Positions 1 to 8,022 are shown, counted from the first letter of the stretch. The stretch: DNA of 64,000 nucleotides from Algoriphagus sp. A40 (GCF_002002735.1 NZ_MUNY01000048.1:62001-126000), one strand, 5' to 3'. Notes: a model not told the origin generated them from the letters alone. Numbers and translations: made by a program.

Positions 1-107
1 AGGGTACAACTTTGGTCCTGGTCACTCACGATCTGGAGCTTGCTGCCAAAACCCAGCGCATCATTCATATCAAAGGCGGAAAAATACAGGAGGATGCAGA
101 TGCCTGA
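1..107 (+). CDS. ABC transporter ATP-binding protein, 3' end only
   Basis: Only the C-terminal end is in the window, read in frame from base 3 and ending with TGA at 105-107. The visible residues include LVLVTHDLELA, the H-loop (switch histidine) region of an ABC ATPase, followed by a typical short tail IIHIKGGKIQED. The stop codon overlaps the start of the following permease by 8 bases, so the two are almost certainly co-translated. With that partner it would be the ATPase of a YbbA/LolD-like exporter that works on envelope or lipid substrates; the substrate itself cannot be read from the sequence. Confidence 0.85.
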   Translation, partial: GTTLVLVTHDLELAAKTQRIIHIKGGKIQEDADA

Positions 108-2625
108 TTTTGGTTGGATTTTAAAAATGGCGCTCCGGGATTTCCGGAAGAACCTCTCGCGGCTGTTGCTTTTTGTTTCCTCTATCGTGGTCGGGATTGC
201 CGCTTTGGTGGCGATCAGCAGTTTTGGAGAAAACCTGACCAAGGATATCGACAACCAGGCTAAGGAGCTTTTGGGGGCTGATTTGGTATTGGAAAACAAC
301 AAACCGATCGGCGATCAGAAAGTCGATTCACTTGCCACGGAGATGGCATCCGAGGTGAATTTTGCCTCCATGGTGGCTTTTCCAAGTACTGGAGCAAGTA
401 GGCTGACTCAGGTCAGAGCTTTGGAAGGAAATTTTCCTTTTTACGGAAAACTGGAAACAATTCCTGCGGAAGGTGATGCAGATTTCAGAAATGGAGGCAA
501 AAAGGCTTTGGTTGAAAAGACCTTGATGGCGCAGTTCAATGCAAAAGTAGGGGATTTGATCAAAGTCGGGGCAGTCACTTTTCAGATAGCCGGAGAGCTT
601 CAAAAAGTGCCTGGACAGACCGGGATCACAGCCACGGTGGCACCGGCAGTTTACATCCCTATGGCATTCCTTCAGGAAACCGGCCTAGTCCAATACGGTA
701 GCCGGGTGGAGTACAACCGCTATTTGCAGTTTGCAACCGGCACGAATGTCGATGAACTTATCAAACCCTATGAAGAACAATGGGAGCTGGATCGGGTAGA
801 CGCGGATACGGTCGAAGACAGAAAGGAATCCACAGGCCGTTCCTTTGCCAATCTTTCCAATTTTCTTAGTCTTGTTGCCTTCATTGCATTGCTCCTCGGA
901 TGTGTGGGAGTAGCTTCTGCGGTCAATGTTTTTGTGAAAGAAAAGCTGGCTTCGGTGGCCGTATTGAGATGCCTTGGGGTTTCATCCCGAGATGTTTTGT
1001 TGATTTATTTGGCAGAGATTATGGTTATGGGCCTTGTCGGAGCATTTTTAGGTTCAGGATTGGGGACAGCATTGCAATATGTTTTGCCGGCGGTTTTTTC
1101 GGATTTTCTACCTGTTGAGGTCAATGTCGGGGTTTCATGGATTTCAGTAGGATTTGGAATCATCACCGGATTGTTTGTTTCAATTCTTTTTGCGCTTCTG
1201 CCTTTGCTCAAAGTGCGGAATGTATCGCCGATGGCCACACTTCGACCCGAAACAGCCGATACCACTTTGATGAAGGATCCTCTTCGATGGTTGGTTATTT
1301 TGGGGATTTTGTTGTTCATCTGGGGTTTTAGCTTTTTCCTGCTGAAGGACTGGAAGCTTGCTTTAGGCTTTACAGGATTTGTACTTGTAGCATTCGGAGC
1401 ACTTTGGGGTGTCGGCCAATTCATAATGTGGGCAGTGAGAAAATTCCTGCCGATTTCTCTGGAATACACTTGGAGACAGGCTTTGGCCAATTTGTATCGG
1501 CCAAATAACCAGACGATCTCCTTGATTGCGACCATCGGATTGGGTACAGCTATGATTGCCACGCTTTTTTTTCTGCAAAATCAACTGCTTGAGGAAGCCA
1601 AGTTTGCTGACAAAGAAGATCAACCCAATATGTTGATGTTTGATATCCAAAGCGCCCAATTGGATGAGGTAAGGTCAAAAGTGCAAAACCGAAACCTGCC
1701 GATTATGCAGGAAGTGGCGATTGTGACCATGCAGCTGAATGAAATCAACGGTGTGGACAAAAAGGAAAATGAGGATTTGCCGGATGATAAAGATTACTCC
1801 CGCTGGCTTTACAACCGAGAATTTCGGGTAACCTACCGCGATACTTTGATTTCTTCCGAGACGATTACGGCTGGGGAATTGGTTCCTTTGGGAGCAAGAG
1901 GTGACAGTATTTTTGTCTCTTTGGAAAAAGGATTCGGAGAAGGTAACGGGCTGAAAATCGGTGATGAAATCGAATTCAATGTTCAGGGTAGACCAATCAA
2001 AACTTACATCGGAAGTTTCAGAGATGTGAAATTCAATCAGGTTTCGACCAATTTTCTGGTGTTGTTTCCAAGCGGGGTTTTAGAACAGGCACCGAAATTT
2101 CACGTGCTGATTACCAAAACAAAAACCGACCGGGAAGCAGCCGATGTGCAGGCAGAGATAGTGCGAGCCTATCCCAATATCTCGATTATCAATCTGGGTA
2201 CAATCGTCGCAACGCTGGAGGAGATTTTAGGTAAAATCAGCTTTGTGATTCAGTTTATGGCCTTTTTCTCCATTGCAACAGGGATTTTGGTGCTGATCAG
2301 TTCCTTGATTATCAGTAAATATCAGCGAATGCGGGAAAGCATATTGCTAAGGACACTAGGCGCAAGTTCTGCTATCGTAACCAAGATCAATACCCTGGAG
2401 TATTTCTTCTTAGGGAGTTTGGCTTCGCTTTCGGGGATTCTTTTATCTTTTCTGGCGACGTTTATGCTGGGTGAATTTGTCTTTGAGATGAACTTCAGTG
2501 TGGCTTGGAAAGAGGGTTTGGTGATGTATTTGGCAATTACCGGACTGACGATTGTTTTGGGATGGCTGAATGGCCGAAAAATCATCAATCAACCTCCGAT
2601 GGAGATTTTGAGGGGGAATGGCTGA
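100..2625 (+). CDS. FtsX-family ABC transporter permease (YbbP-like)
   Basis: Large inner-membrane permease of about 841 residues. An N-terminal membrane segment (about 20-45) is followed by a periplasmic MacB-PCD-like region, a cluster of membrane helices with an FtsX domain around residues 245-380, a second periplasmic region, and a C-terminal FtsX domain around 710-840. This duplicated FtsX layout is that of the YbbP family (predicted lysophospholipase L1-related or lipoprotein-type export permeases). Start choice: AGGAGG lies at 88-93, directly before an ATG at 94 and 6 bases before an ATG at 100; the second has the better spacing, and a start at 40 would lie deep inside the ATPase gene. 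It overlaps the ATPase stop codon. The function is inferred from the family; the substrate is unknown. Confidence 0.85.
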   Translation: MPDFGWILKMALRDFRKNLSRLLLFVSSIVVGIAALVAISSFGENLTKDIDNQAKELLGADLVLENNKPIGDQKVDSLATEMASEVNFASMVAFPSTGASRLTQVRALEGNFPFYGKLETIPAEGDADFRNGGKKALVEKTLMAQFNAKVGDLIKVGAVTFQIAGELQKVPGQTGITATVAPAVYIPMAFLQETGLVQYGSRVEYNRYLQFATGTNVDELIKPYEEQWELDRVDADTVEDRKESTGRSFANLSNFLSLVAFIALLLGCVGVASAVNVFVKEKLASVAVLRCLGVSSRDVLLIYLAEIMVMGLVGAFLGSGLGTALQYVLPAVFSDFLPVEVNVGVSWISVGFGIITGLFVSILFALLPLLKVRNVSPMATLRPETADTTLMKDPLRWLVILGILLFIWGFSFFLLKDWKLALGFTGFVLVAFGALWGVGQFIMWAVRKFLPISLEYTWRQALANLYRPNNQTISLIATIGLGTAMIATLFFLQNQLLEEAKFADKEDQPNMLMFDIQSAQLDEVRSKVQNRNLPIMQEVAIVTMQLNEINGVDKKENEDLPDDKDYSRWLYNREFRVTYRDTLISSETITAGELVPLGARGDSIFVSLEKGFGEGNGLKIGDEIEFNVQGRPIKTYIGSFRDVKFNQVSTNFLVLFPSGVLEQAPKFHVLITKTKTDREAADVQAEIVRAYPNISIINLGTIVATLEEILGKISFVIQFMAFFSIATGILVLISSLIISKYQRMRESILLRTLGASSAIVTKINTLEYFFLGSLASLSGILLSFLATFMLGEFVFEMNFSVAWKEGLVMYLAITGLTIVLGWLNGRKIINQPPMEILRGNG

Positions 2626-2653
2626 TGTAATGTAGAATTAGAAATGAAGAATT

Positions 2654-2676
2654 AGCCTCCGGAGACGGGGGCTTTT
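2654..2676 (+). terminator. Intrinsic terminator after the permease
   Basis: An 8-bp stem AGCCTCCG/CGGGGGCT (one G-T pair) with a GAGA loop is followed by TTTT. It lies 28 bases after the permease stop and also faces the end of the yoeB gene on the other strand. Confidence 0.6.
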
Positions 2677-2684
2677 CTCGTTTA

Positions 2685-2939
2685 TTAATAATGATGCCTG
2701 CACTGAGCGATTTCCAAAGAACCATCTTTGACCCTATAGACGAGCCGATGCTCTCGATCGATTCTGCGAGACCAAGTTCCGGCTAATTCGTGTTTTAGTG
2801 GCTCAGGCTTTCCTGTTCCAGAAAAAGGAGTGCGTTGACATTCCTTGATTAAGGCATTAATCTTTTTGAAAATCTTCCTATCAGTAGCGTTCCAATAAAG
2901 GTAATCTTCCCAGGCTTGAGTTGAAAAAGTAATATCCAT
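2685..2939 (-). CDS. yoeB: YoeB-family toxin (ribosome-dependent mRNA endonuclease)
   Basis: The protein has 84 residues, the usual YoeB length, and ends in the diagnostic His83-Tyr84. The arginine-rich stretch SRRIDREHRLVY of the Txe/YoeB family is intact. In the family the toxin binds the ribosomal A site and cleaves mRNA, using a conserved Glu, Arg and the terminal His. It is the downstream partner of the antitoxin gene at 2951-3205, 11 bases away, the standard order for yefM-yoeB. All key residues appear present, so it is probably functional. Confidence 0.92.
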   Translation of the reverse strand: MDITFSTQAWEDYLYWNATDRKIFKKINALIKECQRTPFSGTGKPEPLKHELAGTWSRRIDREHRLVYRVKDGSLEIAQCRHHY

Positions 2940-2950
2940 CAGTTCAAAAA

Positions 2951-3205
2951 TTATTCTTCGATCAGGTCTCTTTTGACTCCTTTTCCTTCATCCAATTCTT
3001 TGAGAGCTTCCAACAATCGCTCCGCATTTTTTGGGCTGCTCATCAAATAGTAGGTCTCCTGTAGGCCTTCGTAGTCAGATTTGGACAGGACAACGACATC
3101 TTCTCCATTTGTTCGGGTGACATATAATGGTCTTGAATCATTGACCACACCATCCAAATAGGATTTCATATTCTCGCGGAATTTTGAGTAGGTAGTGACT
3201 TCCAT
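2951..3205 (-). CDS. yefM: YefM/Phd-family antitoxin
   Basis: An 84-residue antitoxin. The N-terminal half (SKFRENMKSYLDGV, then RTNGEDVVVLSKSDYEGL) is the Phd/YefM DNA-binding and dimerisation fold. The charged C-terminal tail (about residues 58-84, rich in Glu, Asp and Lys) is the part that wraps and neutralises YoeB. It precedes yoeB by 11 bases, so one transcript makes both. The TGTACA motif pair at 3246-3263 just upstream fits autoregulation by YefM-YoeB. Confidence 0.92.
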   Translation of the reverse strand: MEVTTYSKFRENMKSYLDGVVNDSRPLYVTRTNGEDVVVLSKSDYEGLQETYYLMSSPKNAERLLEALKELDEGKGVKRDLIEE

Positions 3206-3245
3206 GGTGCTTGAATTTTCCTGAATTTGAAAATTTCTTTTTACT

Positions 3246-3263
3246 TGTACAAAATCCTGTACG
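3246..3263. promoter_or_regulatory. Candidate YefM operator (two TGTAC cores)
   Basis: TGTACA at 3246-3251 and TGTACG at 3258-3263 are spaced 12 bases apart, start to start, 41-58 bases upstream of the yefM start on the minus strand. The E. coli YefM-YoeB complex recognises adjacent repeats with TGTACA cores, so this is the expected autoregulatory operator. The divergent myo-inositol oxygenase gene begins about 95 bases to the right and could be affected too. Confidence 0.6.
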
Positions 3264-3356
3264 AATTTGTTCCAAGAGATTTTGATTCTTCCAAAAATTG
3301 AGAAATGGATTTTTCATTTTTGTCTTTATATTTCATTTCTGTTCAACTCCAAGCCC

Positions 3357-4238
3357 ATGAAAACCAAGCTCTCAGAATCTGAAATCGCTCCGCTTCATTC
3401 CATCGAAGATTGGGAAGATGATCTCCTGACCCGCTATCCCGAACCTAAGGACAAACAAGCCAAAGCAAAGGATGACTACCGTAATTACCATGATTCCGAG
3501 CGAGTGGATACGGTCAGGGAGTTTTACAAGCTGAATCATACCTACCAGACCTACGACTTTGTGGTGGATAAGGAAAAGGAGTTTTTGAAGTTTGAAAAGA
3601 AGGAAATGCCTTTTTGGGATGCGGTAAGTTTTCTCAACACCCTGATCGATGACTCCGACCCGGACACCAATCTCGACCAATTACAGCATTTGCTTCAGAC
3701 CTCAGAGGCTATCCGGGCAGATGGACATCCTGATTGGTTTGTGTTGACCGGATTTATCCATGATCTGGGAAAGGTACTTTGCCTCTTTGGGGAACCTCAA
3801 TGGGCCGTGGTGGGTGATACATTTCCGGTAGGGTGCGGGCATTCTGACAAGATCGTATATCCGGAGTTTTTTGACCGAAACCCAGACTCCAAGGACGAGC
3901 GATTCAATACAAAATATGGCGTTTACTCTCATCAGTGCGGTTTGGATCAGGTGAAAATGTCCTGGGGACATGACGAATACCTGTATCAGATGGTGAAAAA
4001 TCATATGCCTGAGCCTGCGCTTTACATGATTCGTTACCACTCTTTTTATGCACAGCATAGAGAAAATGCCTACGATCATTTATTGAATGACCATGACCGG
4101 GAGATGTTCAAGTGGGTGGATAAATTCAACCCCTACGATCTATATTCGAAAGTGCCTGTGCCACCGGATTCCAAGGCATTGAGGCCGTATTATGAAGATT
4201 TGGTTGCCAAATATCTTCCTGCGACTTTGAAATTTTAA
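3357..4238 (+). CDS. myo-Inositol oxygenase (MIOX)
   Basis: This 293-residue protein is close to the length of animal MIOX (about 285). The di-iron HD-fold ligands known from mouse MIOX can all be placed: His111, His135-Asp136 (FIHDLGK), His205 (SWGHDEY), His228 (RYHSFY) and Asp255 (KWVDKFN), plus Lys139. Other hallmarks are DDSDPD, FPVGCGHS, and FNTKYGVYSHQCGLD. The enzyme cleaves myo-inositol with O2 to D-glucuronate in the cytosol. I take the ATG at 3357 because the extension upstream is AT-rich and unlike the family. The next gene is a sodium/solute symporter, which fits uptake and oxidation of inositol or a related cyclitol. No glucuronate-catabolism genes are in the window. Confidence 0.93.
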   Translation: MKTKLSESEIAPLHSIEDWEDDLLTRYPEPKDKQAKAKDDYRNYHDSERVDTVREFYKLNHTYQTYDFVVDKEKEFLKFEKKEMPFWDAVSFLNTLIDDSDPDTNLDQLQHLLQTSEAIRADGHPDWFVLTGFIHDLGKVLCLFGEPQWAVVGDTFPVGCGHSDKIVYPEFFDRNPDSKDERFNTKYGVYSHQCGLDQVKMSWGHDEYLYQMVKNHMPEPALYMIRYHSFYAQHRENAYDHLLNDHDREMFKWVDKFNPYDLYSKVPVPPDSKALRPYYEDLVAKYLPATLKF

Positions 4239-4255
4239 AAGAAGATTTGACTGAG

Positions 4256-4287
4256 GAAGGGGATTTGAAGGTCCCCTTTCTTTTTTT
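4256..4287 (+). terminator. Hairpin with T-tract between MIOX and symporter
   Basis: GAAGGGGA and TCCCCTTTC pair around an 8-base loop, followed by seven T residues. It lies 35 bases before the symporter start and so may end or attenuate transcription between the two genes; the symporter may then have its own promoter or depend on read-through. Confidence 0.55.
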
Positions 4288-4321
4288 CATTTTCCGAAAC
4301 AATTAACCCAAAATCCATTTC

Positions 4322-5893
4322 ATGCTTACCGCCATTTCCTTTGTAGGATTCACGCTGTTTGTTGCTTTTTTTTCCTGGTACAAATTGAGAAAGGAGAATC
4401 TCAGCTCTAGGGATGGTTACTTTTTGGGAGGCCGGAGTCTCACAGGAGGCGTGATTGCTGGGTCAATGCTTTTGACCAATATCTCCACAGAGCACTTGAT
4501 CGGGATGAACGGATCGGCCTACAAAAACGGCATGATCATCATCGCATGGGAAGTGACCTCAGCCATAGCTTTGGTGATCGCAGCTTTGTATTTTTTACCC
4601 ATTTATCTGAGAATGGGTTTGGCTACGATTCCGCAATATCTGGCGGTTCGATTTGACGACACGACCAAGACCATTGTTTCGGTGCTGCTGATGCTTTCAT
4701 TTGTTTTCACACTTTTGCCGATTGTGCTTTATACGGGAGCGATTAATCTGGAGAGTATTTTCAATGTCTCCGAGGTTTTTCAGATCAGCAAGTCAGAAGG
4801 AATCTGGCTGACAGTGATTACCATCGGAGTAATCGGATCTGTATATGCCATTTTTGGAGGATTGAAGGCTGTGGCCTATTCGGATATGATCAATGCCATC
4901 GGACTGATGATCGGGGGATTAATGGTTCCGGTTTTTGCGCTTTGGGATATCGGAGGCGGAAATGTTGCCGCAGGACTCAGCAAGGTGTACGAGACTATTC
5001 CGGAGAAATTCAAAGTGATCGGAGCAGAGGATTCTGTCATGCCGTTCAGTACGCTTTTCACAGGATTGATGATCAATCAGCTGTACTTCTGGGGAATGAA
5101 CCAGACCATCATTCAGCGGGCTTTGGGGGCCAAAAACATGGCAGAAGCCCAGAAAGGCCTGCTATACACCGGGATTTTCAAGATCCTGATTCCCTTAATC
5201 ATTGTGTTGCCGGGAGTGATTGCCTTTTATTATTACGGGGAACAATACTATGGCGATCAGGATTTTATTTATCCAGTTTTGGTTAAAAAAGTCCTTCCAC
5301 TAAGTCTAATTGGCTTTTTTGCTGCAGTGGTTTTGGGCGCTGTGCTTAGTACTTTCAATTCGGTGTTAAACTCAGCAGCCACGATTTTCAGCCTTGATAT
5401 TTATAAAAAAATCATCCAACCGGGAGCTTCAGACTCTAAGTTGGTTAAAGTCGGGAAGCTTAGTTCACTGATTCTGGCGGTGATTTCCATCCTGATTGCA
5501 CCAATGGTAGCCAATGCACCCGAAGGCTTGTATCAATTGATGCAGCAGCTGAATGGGATCTTCTTTATCCCTATAGCTTCGATTCTTTTGGCCGGATTCT
5601 TTATTCCCAAAATCTCAGCTATGGGTGCCAAAGTGGGTTTGGTGACTGGATTGTCATTTTATCTGCTGACCACTTTTGCGATGGATGTTAAGCTCCATTT
5701 CATCCACATCTGGGGGATCGAATTTTTGCTCAATCTGGGGGTGATGTATCTGGTGAGCTTAAAATTCCCAGCCAAGACTCATATCGAGAGTCCCCGAGGA
5801 CCGCTAAATCTTCAGGAATGGAAATACGCAAAACCACTTTCAATAGTGCTTTGTCTGGTGACTTTGCTGATTTATTGGTTTTTGGGGAGGTAG
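4322..5893 (+). CDS. Sodium/solute symporter (SSS/SLC5 family)
   Basis: Integral membrane protein of 523 residues, about 13-14 helices, typical of the SSS family. Family features are GYFLGGRSLTGGVIAGSMLLTNISTEH near residues 30-60 (split by substrate-site positions), IPQYLAVRFDD, and VYAIFGGLKAVAYSDMIN near 175-195. It resembles YidK and SGLT-like sugar or cyclitol carriers that use the sodium gradient. It follows the MIOX gene on the same strand after 83 bases. I infer that it imports myo-inositol or a related polyol; the sequence alone does not fix the substrate. Confidence 0.88.
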   Translation: MLTAISFVGFTLFVAFFSWYKLRKENLSSRDGYFLGGRSLTGGVIAGSMLLTNISTEHLIGMNGSAYKNGMIIIAWEVTSAIALVIAALYFLPIYLRMGLATIPQYLAVRFDDTTKTIVSVLLMLSFVFTLLPIVLYTGAINLESIFNVSEVFQISKSEGIWLTVITIGVIGSVYAIFGGLKAVAYSDMINAIGLMIGGLMVPVFALWDIGGGNVAAGLSKVYETIPEKFKVIGAEDSVMPFSTLFTGLMINQLYFWGMNQTIIQRALGAKNMAEAQKGLLYTGIFKILIPLIIVLPGVIAFYYYGEQYYGDQDFIYPVLVKKVLPLSLIGFFAAVVLGAVLSTFNSVLNSAATIFSLDIYKKIIQPGASDSKLVKVGKLSSLILAVISILIAPMVANAPEGLYQLMQQLNGIFFIPIASILLAGFFIPKISAMGAKVGLVTGLSFYLLTTFAMDVKLHFIHIWGIEFLLNLGVMYLVSLKFPAKTHIESPRGPLNLQEWKYAKPLSIVLCLVTLLIYWFLGR

Positions 5894-5977
5894 GAAAGTG
5901 TAAAATGAGGAATTAAGAGTTAGAAATTAGTTTATAGTTGAGTAACTTAATGTCTGCAACTGAAAAACTTTATAATA

Positions 5978-6433
5978 ATGCACCCTTACACAATCCACCT
6001 TTTAGAGGACATTGAAAAGGCATTTAGGCCAAAAGATTTTTTTTTAAACCAAAAGAAGGTTTCCTCAGGTGATGAATTAGAGGATCATTTTGCAGAAATC
6101 GAAAGATGGCTCAATAAGGATAAGGAACCTACTTTTGGGAACTATTGTGGATTGAAATCAGGAGATTTTCCTCCGGTTGATTTCTATTCTTCGAGGGAGC
6201 TAAAAGCATTGGTTAAACTTTTCGAAAGAATGATGTTTTCATGGAATCTCAGTATGGATGTCCCGAAAACATTGCCAATAGACAGAAAATATAAGCTAAT
6301 GATTGCAACTCTTGACGAACCCACTTTAATCGTTGAGGGTGGTTTTGTCGGGTTTGACTATTGTACTGGTAATCCTGAAGGCTGCGAATTAGAGGAATAT
6401 TGTCCCTGCCTAAAATACTGGGAGGAAAAGTGA
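5978..6433 (+). CDS. Uncharacterised protein with C-terminal Cys cluster
   Basis: The 151-residue soluble protein is not recognised. The first half is acidic and charged. The last 30 residues contain five cysteines (one each in the pairs around DYCTGN, GCELE, EYCPCLKYW and an earlier NYCG), a pattern that could bind a metal or form disulfides. No signal peptide is seen. It stands alone between the symporter and the convergent ATPase gene, with AT-rich DNA upstream. Codon use looks like a real gene, and the reading frame is uninterrupted. Confidence 0.6.
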   Translation: MHPYTIHLLEDIEKAFRPKDFFLNQKKVSSGDELEDHFAEIERWLNKDKEPTFGNYCGLKSGDFPPVDFYSSRELKALVKLFERMMFSWNLSMDVPKTLPIDRKYKLMIATLDEPTLIVEGGFVGFDYCTGNPEGCELEEYCPCLKYWEEK

Positions 6434-6459
6434 GATTTCTAATGAAGTAGATTTTACAG

Positions 6460-7650
6460 CTATTCTGTACTTCTTACCATCTTCAGAAATTCCACCAACC
6501 CTATCACCTCAACTTCCCCTTTCATGGGAAAGCGATCCTTTCCCGAGTAAACGACAATTTTTTTCGTTGCTCCAATGTCTTCACAAGCGCTGTGAAATCC
6601 AGCTGAGAGCGAAGGGGCAATTGATCTTTTAACCTCCACAGCCCAGACTTCCTGATTGCTTTTTTCCAGCACCAAATCAATTTCGGCCTGATTGCTGGAT
6701 CGATAATAGCTCGCTGTCCATGAAGAAGGAAGACTGTTTAGGATATTTTCAACCAAAAAACCTTCCCAACTTGCTCCCACCACTGGGTGTCCGAGCAAAT
6801 GGTCAAACGTGTGGATATTCATCAGATTATGAAGCAATCCTGAATCTCTCAAGTAGATTTTCGGGGTTTTTACTAGTCGCTTTTTTGTGTTTCCTGACCA
6901 AGGTTGAACCTGCCTCACCATAAAGAAATCCTGGAGAATATCCAGATACGTTTTGATCGTGGTGTGACTTACATCCAGGCTTTTGGCAATGTTGCTCAAG
7001 TTGGCCTGCTGTCCGTGGAAATGTGCTAGCATTGTCCAAAACCGCTTCATGCGGGTAGCAGGGACTTGGGGGCCAAATAAAGGAATGTCCTTTTCCACAT
7101 AAGTAGAAATAAAATCATGCCTCCAATTCCAACTTTCTTCTTCCGAATCAGCCAAATAACTGTCCGGAAATCCCCCTCTAAACCAGAGTTTTTCGACACT
7201 GAATCCGAGTGGATCATTTTGATGCAGTTCTGTGACTGAAAAGGGTGGCAATTCCAGATAGCGTATTCTTCCCGCCAAAGTTTCGGAAGACTGTTGAAGC
7301 AGTTCTTTGGAAGCAGAGCCCAAAAGCAAGAAATGACCTACCCTTTCTCCGGCTCTTTTTCGGATATCCACCAATCCCCTAATGATCGGAAACAAATCAG
7401 GCTTTCGCTGCACTTCATCAATCACCAAGAGCTGATTTTCAAATCTTCGGAGGTAGCTTTCTGCATCATCCAACTTGGCCAAATCGGAATCCAGCTCCAA
7501 ATCCAGGTAGTGGACAGGCTTATCCAAAAGGGGCTTGGCAATCTCCAATGCCAAGGTCGTCTTTCCTACTTGGCGTGGACCTAAAATAACCACCACTGGC
7601 ATGGACTTCAGACCTTGGATTAGCTTGTCTTCAAGTGCTCGGTGAATCAT
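6460..7650 (-). CDS. AAA ATPase with DUF4143 domain
   Basis: The protein has 396 residues. The Walker A GPRQVGKTT lies near residues 24-32 and Walker B LLVIDEVQ near 73-80 (AAA_14 domain). A winged-helix segment (NIAKSLDVSHTTIKTYLDIL, about 218-237) leads into the C-terminal DUF4143 domain with the nuclease-like AEIDLVLE...VEVK motif (about 328-350). The family is common and often multicopy in Bacteroidota and archaea; its role is not established, although the PD-(D/E)XK-like tail suggests DNA contact. The gene is alone, is transcribed out of the palindrome array at 7664-7764, and looks like an accessory or mobile gene. Confidence 0.88.
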   Translation of the reverse strand: MIHRALEDKLIQGLKSMPVVVILGPRQVGKTTLALEIAKPLLDKPVHYLDLELDSDLAKLDDAESYLRRFENQLLVIDEVQRKPDLFPIIRGLVDIRKRAGERVGHFLLLGSASKELLQQSSETLAGRIRYLELPPFSVTELHQNDPLGFSVEKLWFRGGFPDSYLADSEEESWNWRHDFISTYVEKDIPLFGPQVPATRMKRFWTMLAHFHGQQANLSNIAKSLDVSHTTIKTYLDILQDFFMVRQVQPWSGNTKKRLVKTPKIYLRDSGLLHNLMNIHTFDHLLGHPVVGASWEGFLVENILNSLPSSWTASYYRSSNQAEIDLVLEKSNQEVWAVEVKRSIAPSLSAGFHSACEDIGATKKIVVYSGKDRFPMKGEVEVIGLVEFLKMVRSTE

Positions 7651-7663
7651 AACAGTCTAAATT

Positions 7664-7764
7664 AACTTTCAATTTGCATGAAAATTAATTAAAAACCATG
7701 TAATTTGAAAGTTTAACTTTCAAATTACATGGTTTTATGGGTATATATCATGTAATCTGAAAGT
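7664..7764. repeat. Nested palindrome array, four copies of CATGTAATTTGAAAGTT
   Basis: Four copies of a 17-base unit lie in alternating orientation: 7664-7680 (reverse), 7697-7713 (forward), 7715-7731 (reverse), 7749-7764 (forward, one base short). The inner two form a perfect 45-base palindrome (22-base arms, single central base 7714). The outer two are degenerate, and sit symmetrically about the same centre with gaps of 16 and 17 bases. The array starts 14 bases upstream of the DUF4143 ATPase start codon, so it covers the promoter. It could be an operator for a multimeric regulator, a recombination or transposition end, or a cruciform-forming site. Its exact symmetry rules out chance. Confidence 0.85.
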
Positions 7765-7826
7765 AGAAGGGTGAACATTTCTAAAGTTTCAAACTTTGGA
7801 AAAGTCAAAATCTGAATTCCTCGAAA

Positions 7827-7855
7827 CAAAAAAAGCCCGCATTGCTGCGAGCTTT
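7827..7855 (-). terminator. Intrinsic terminator of tRNA-Leu
   Basis: On the minus strand a 10-bp stem AAAGCTCGCA/TGCGGGCTTT (one wobble pair) with a GCAA-type loop is followed by a run of T. It lies 7 bases downstream of the tRNA 3' end. Confidence 0.8.
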
Positions 7856-7861
7856 TAAGCG

Positions 7862-7945
7862 TACCCAGAGCCGGAGTCGAACCGGCACGAGTGTAACCTC
7901 ATTGGTGTTTGAGACCAACGCGTCTACCAATTCCGCCATCTGGGC
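7862..7945 (-). tRNA. tRNA-Leu (anticodon CAA)
   Basis: 84 nt, a type II tRNA with a long variable arm. The acceptor GCCCAGA pairs with TCTGGGT (first pair G-U), the discriminator is A, and no CCA is encoded. The anticodon loop CTCAAAC lies between TTGGT and ACCAA, giving anticodon CAA; the T-arm contains GGTTCGACTCC. It has its own terminator and a probable promoter at 8023-8054. Confidence 0.97.
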
Positions 7946-7953
7946 ATGGTACG

Positions 7954-8020
7954 CACCTGCCTACCGCAGGCAGGTCTGATCAAATCAGACTTGTGTTTTC
8001 CCGTTCCTTGCTGAACGGGC
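7954..8020. repeat. Three tandem short hairpins in the tRNA-Leu leader
   Basis: ACCTGCC/GGCAGGT (7954-7975), TCTGAT/ATCAGA (about 7975-7989) and CCCGTT/AACGGG (about 8000-8020) follow each other between the predicted promoter and the 5' end of tRNA-Leu. They would be folded in the pre-tRNA leader. The first resembles the CCTGCC-rich palindromes scattered in many Cytophagales genomes, and a related CCTGCCTGA palindrome occurs at 17597-17633. Confidence 0.55.
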
Positions 8021-8022
8021 TG

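Noticed and set aside
1005..1562. 185-codon minus-strand frame inside the permease
   Set aside because: It is a shadow of the permease gene on the other strand, with unlikely amino-acid composition.
2628..2655. AATTAGAAATGAAGAATTAG-like low-complexity DNA, similar to 5900-5945
   Set aside because: Simple AT-rich similarity, too short and variable to call a repeat family.
3267..3356. Upstream extension of the MIOX frame
   Set aside because: The codons are AT-rich and have no family similarity; the ATG at 3357 fits the family length.
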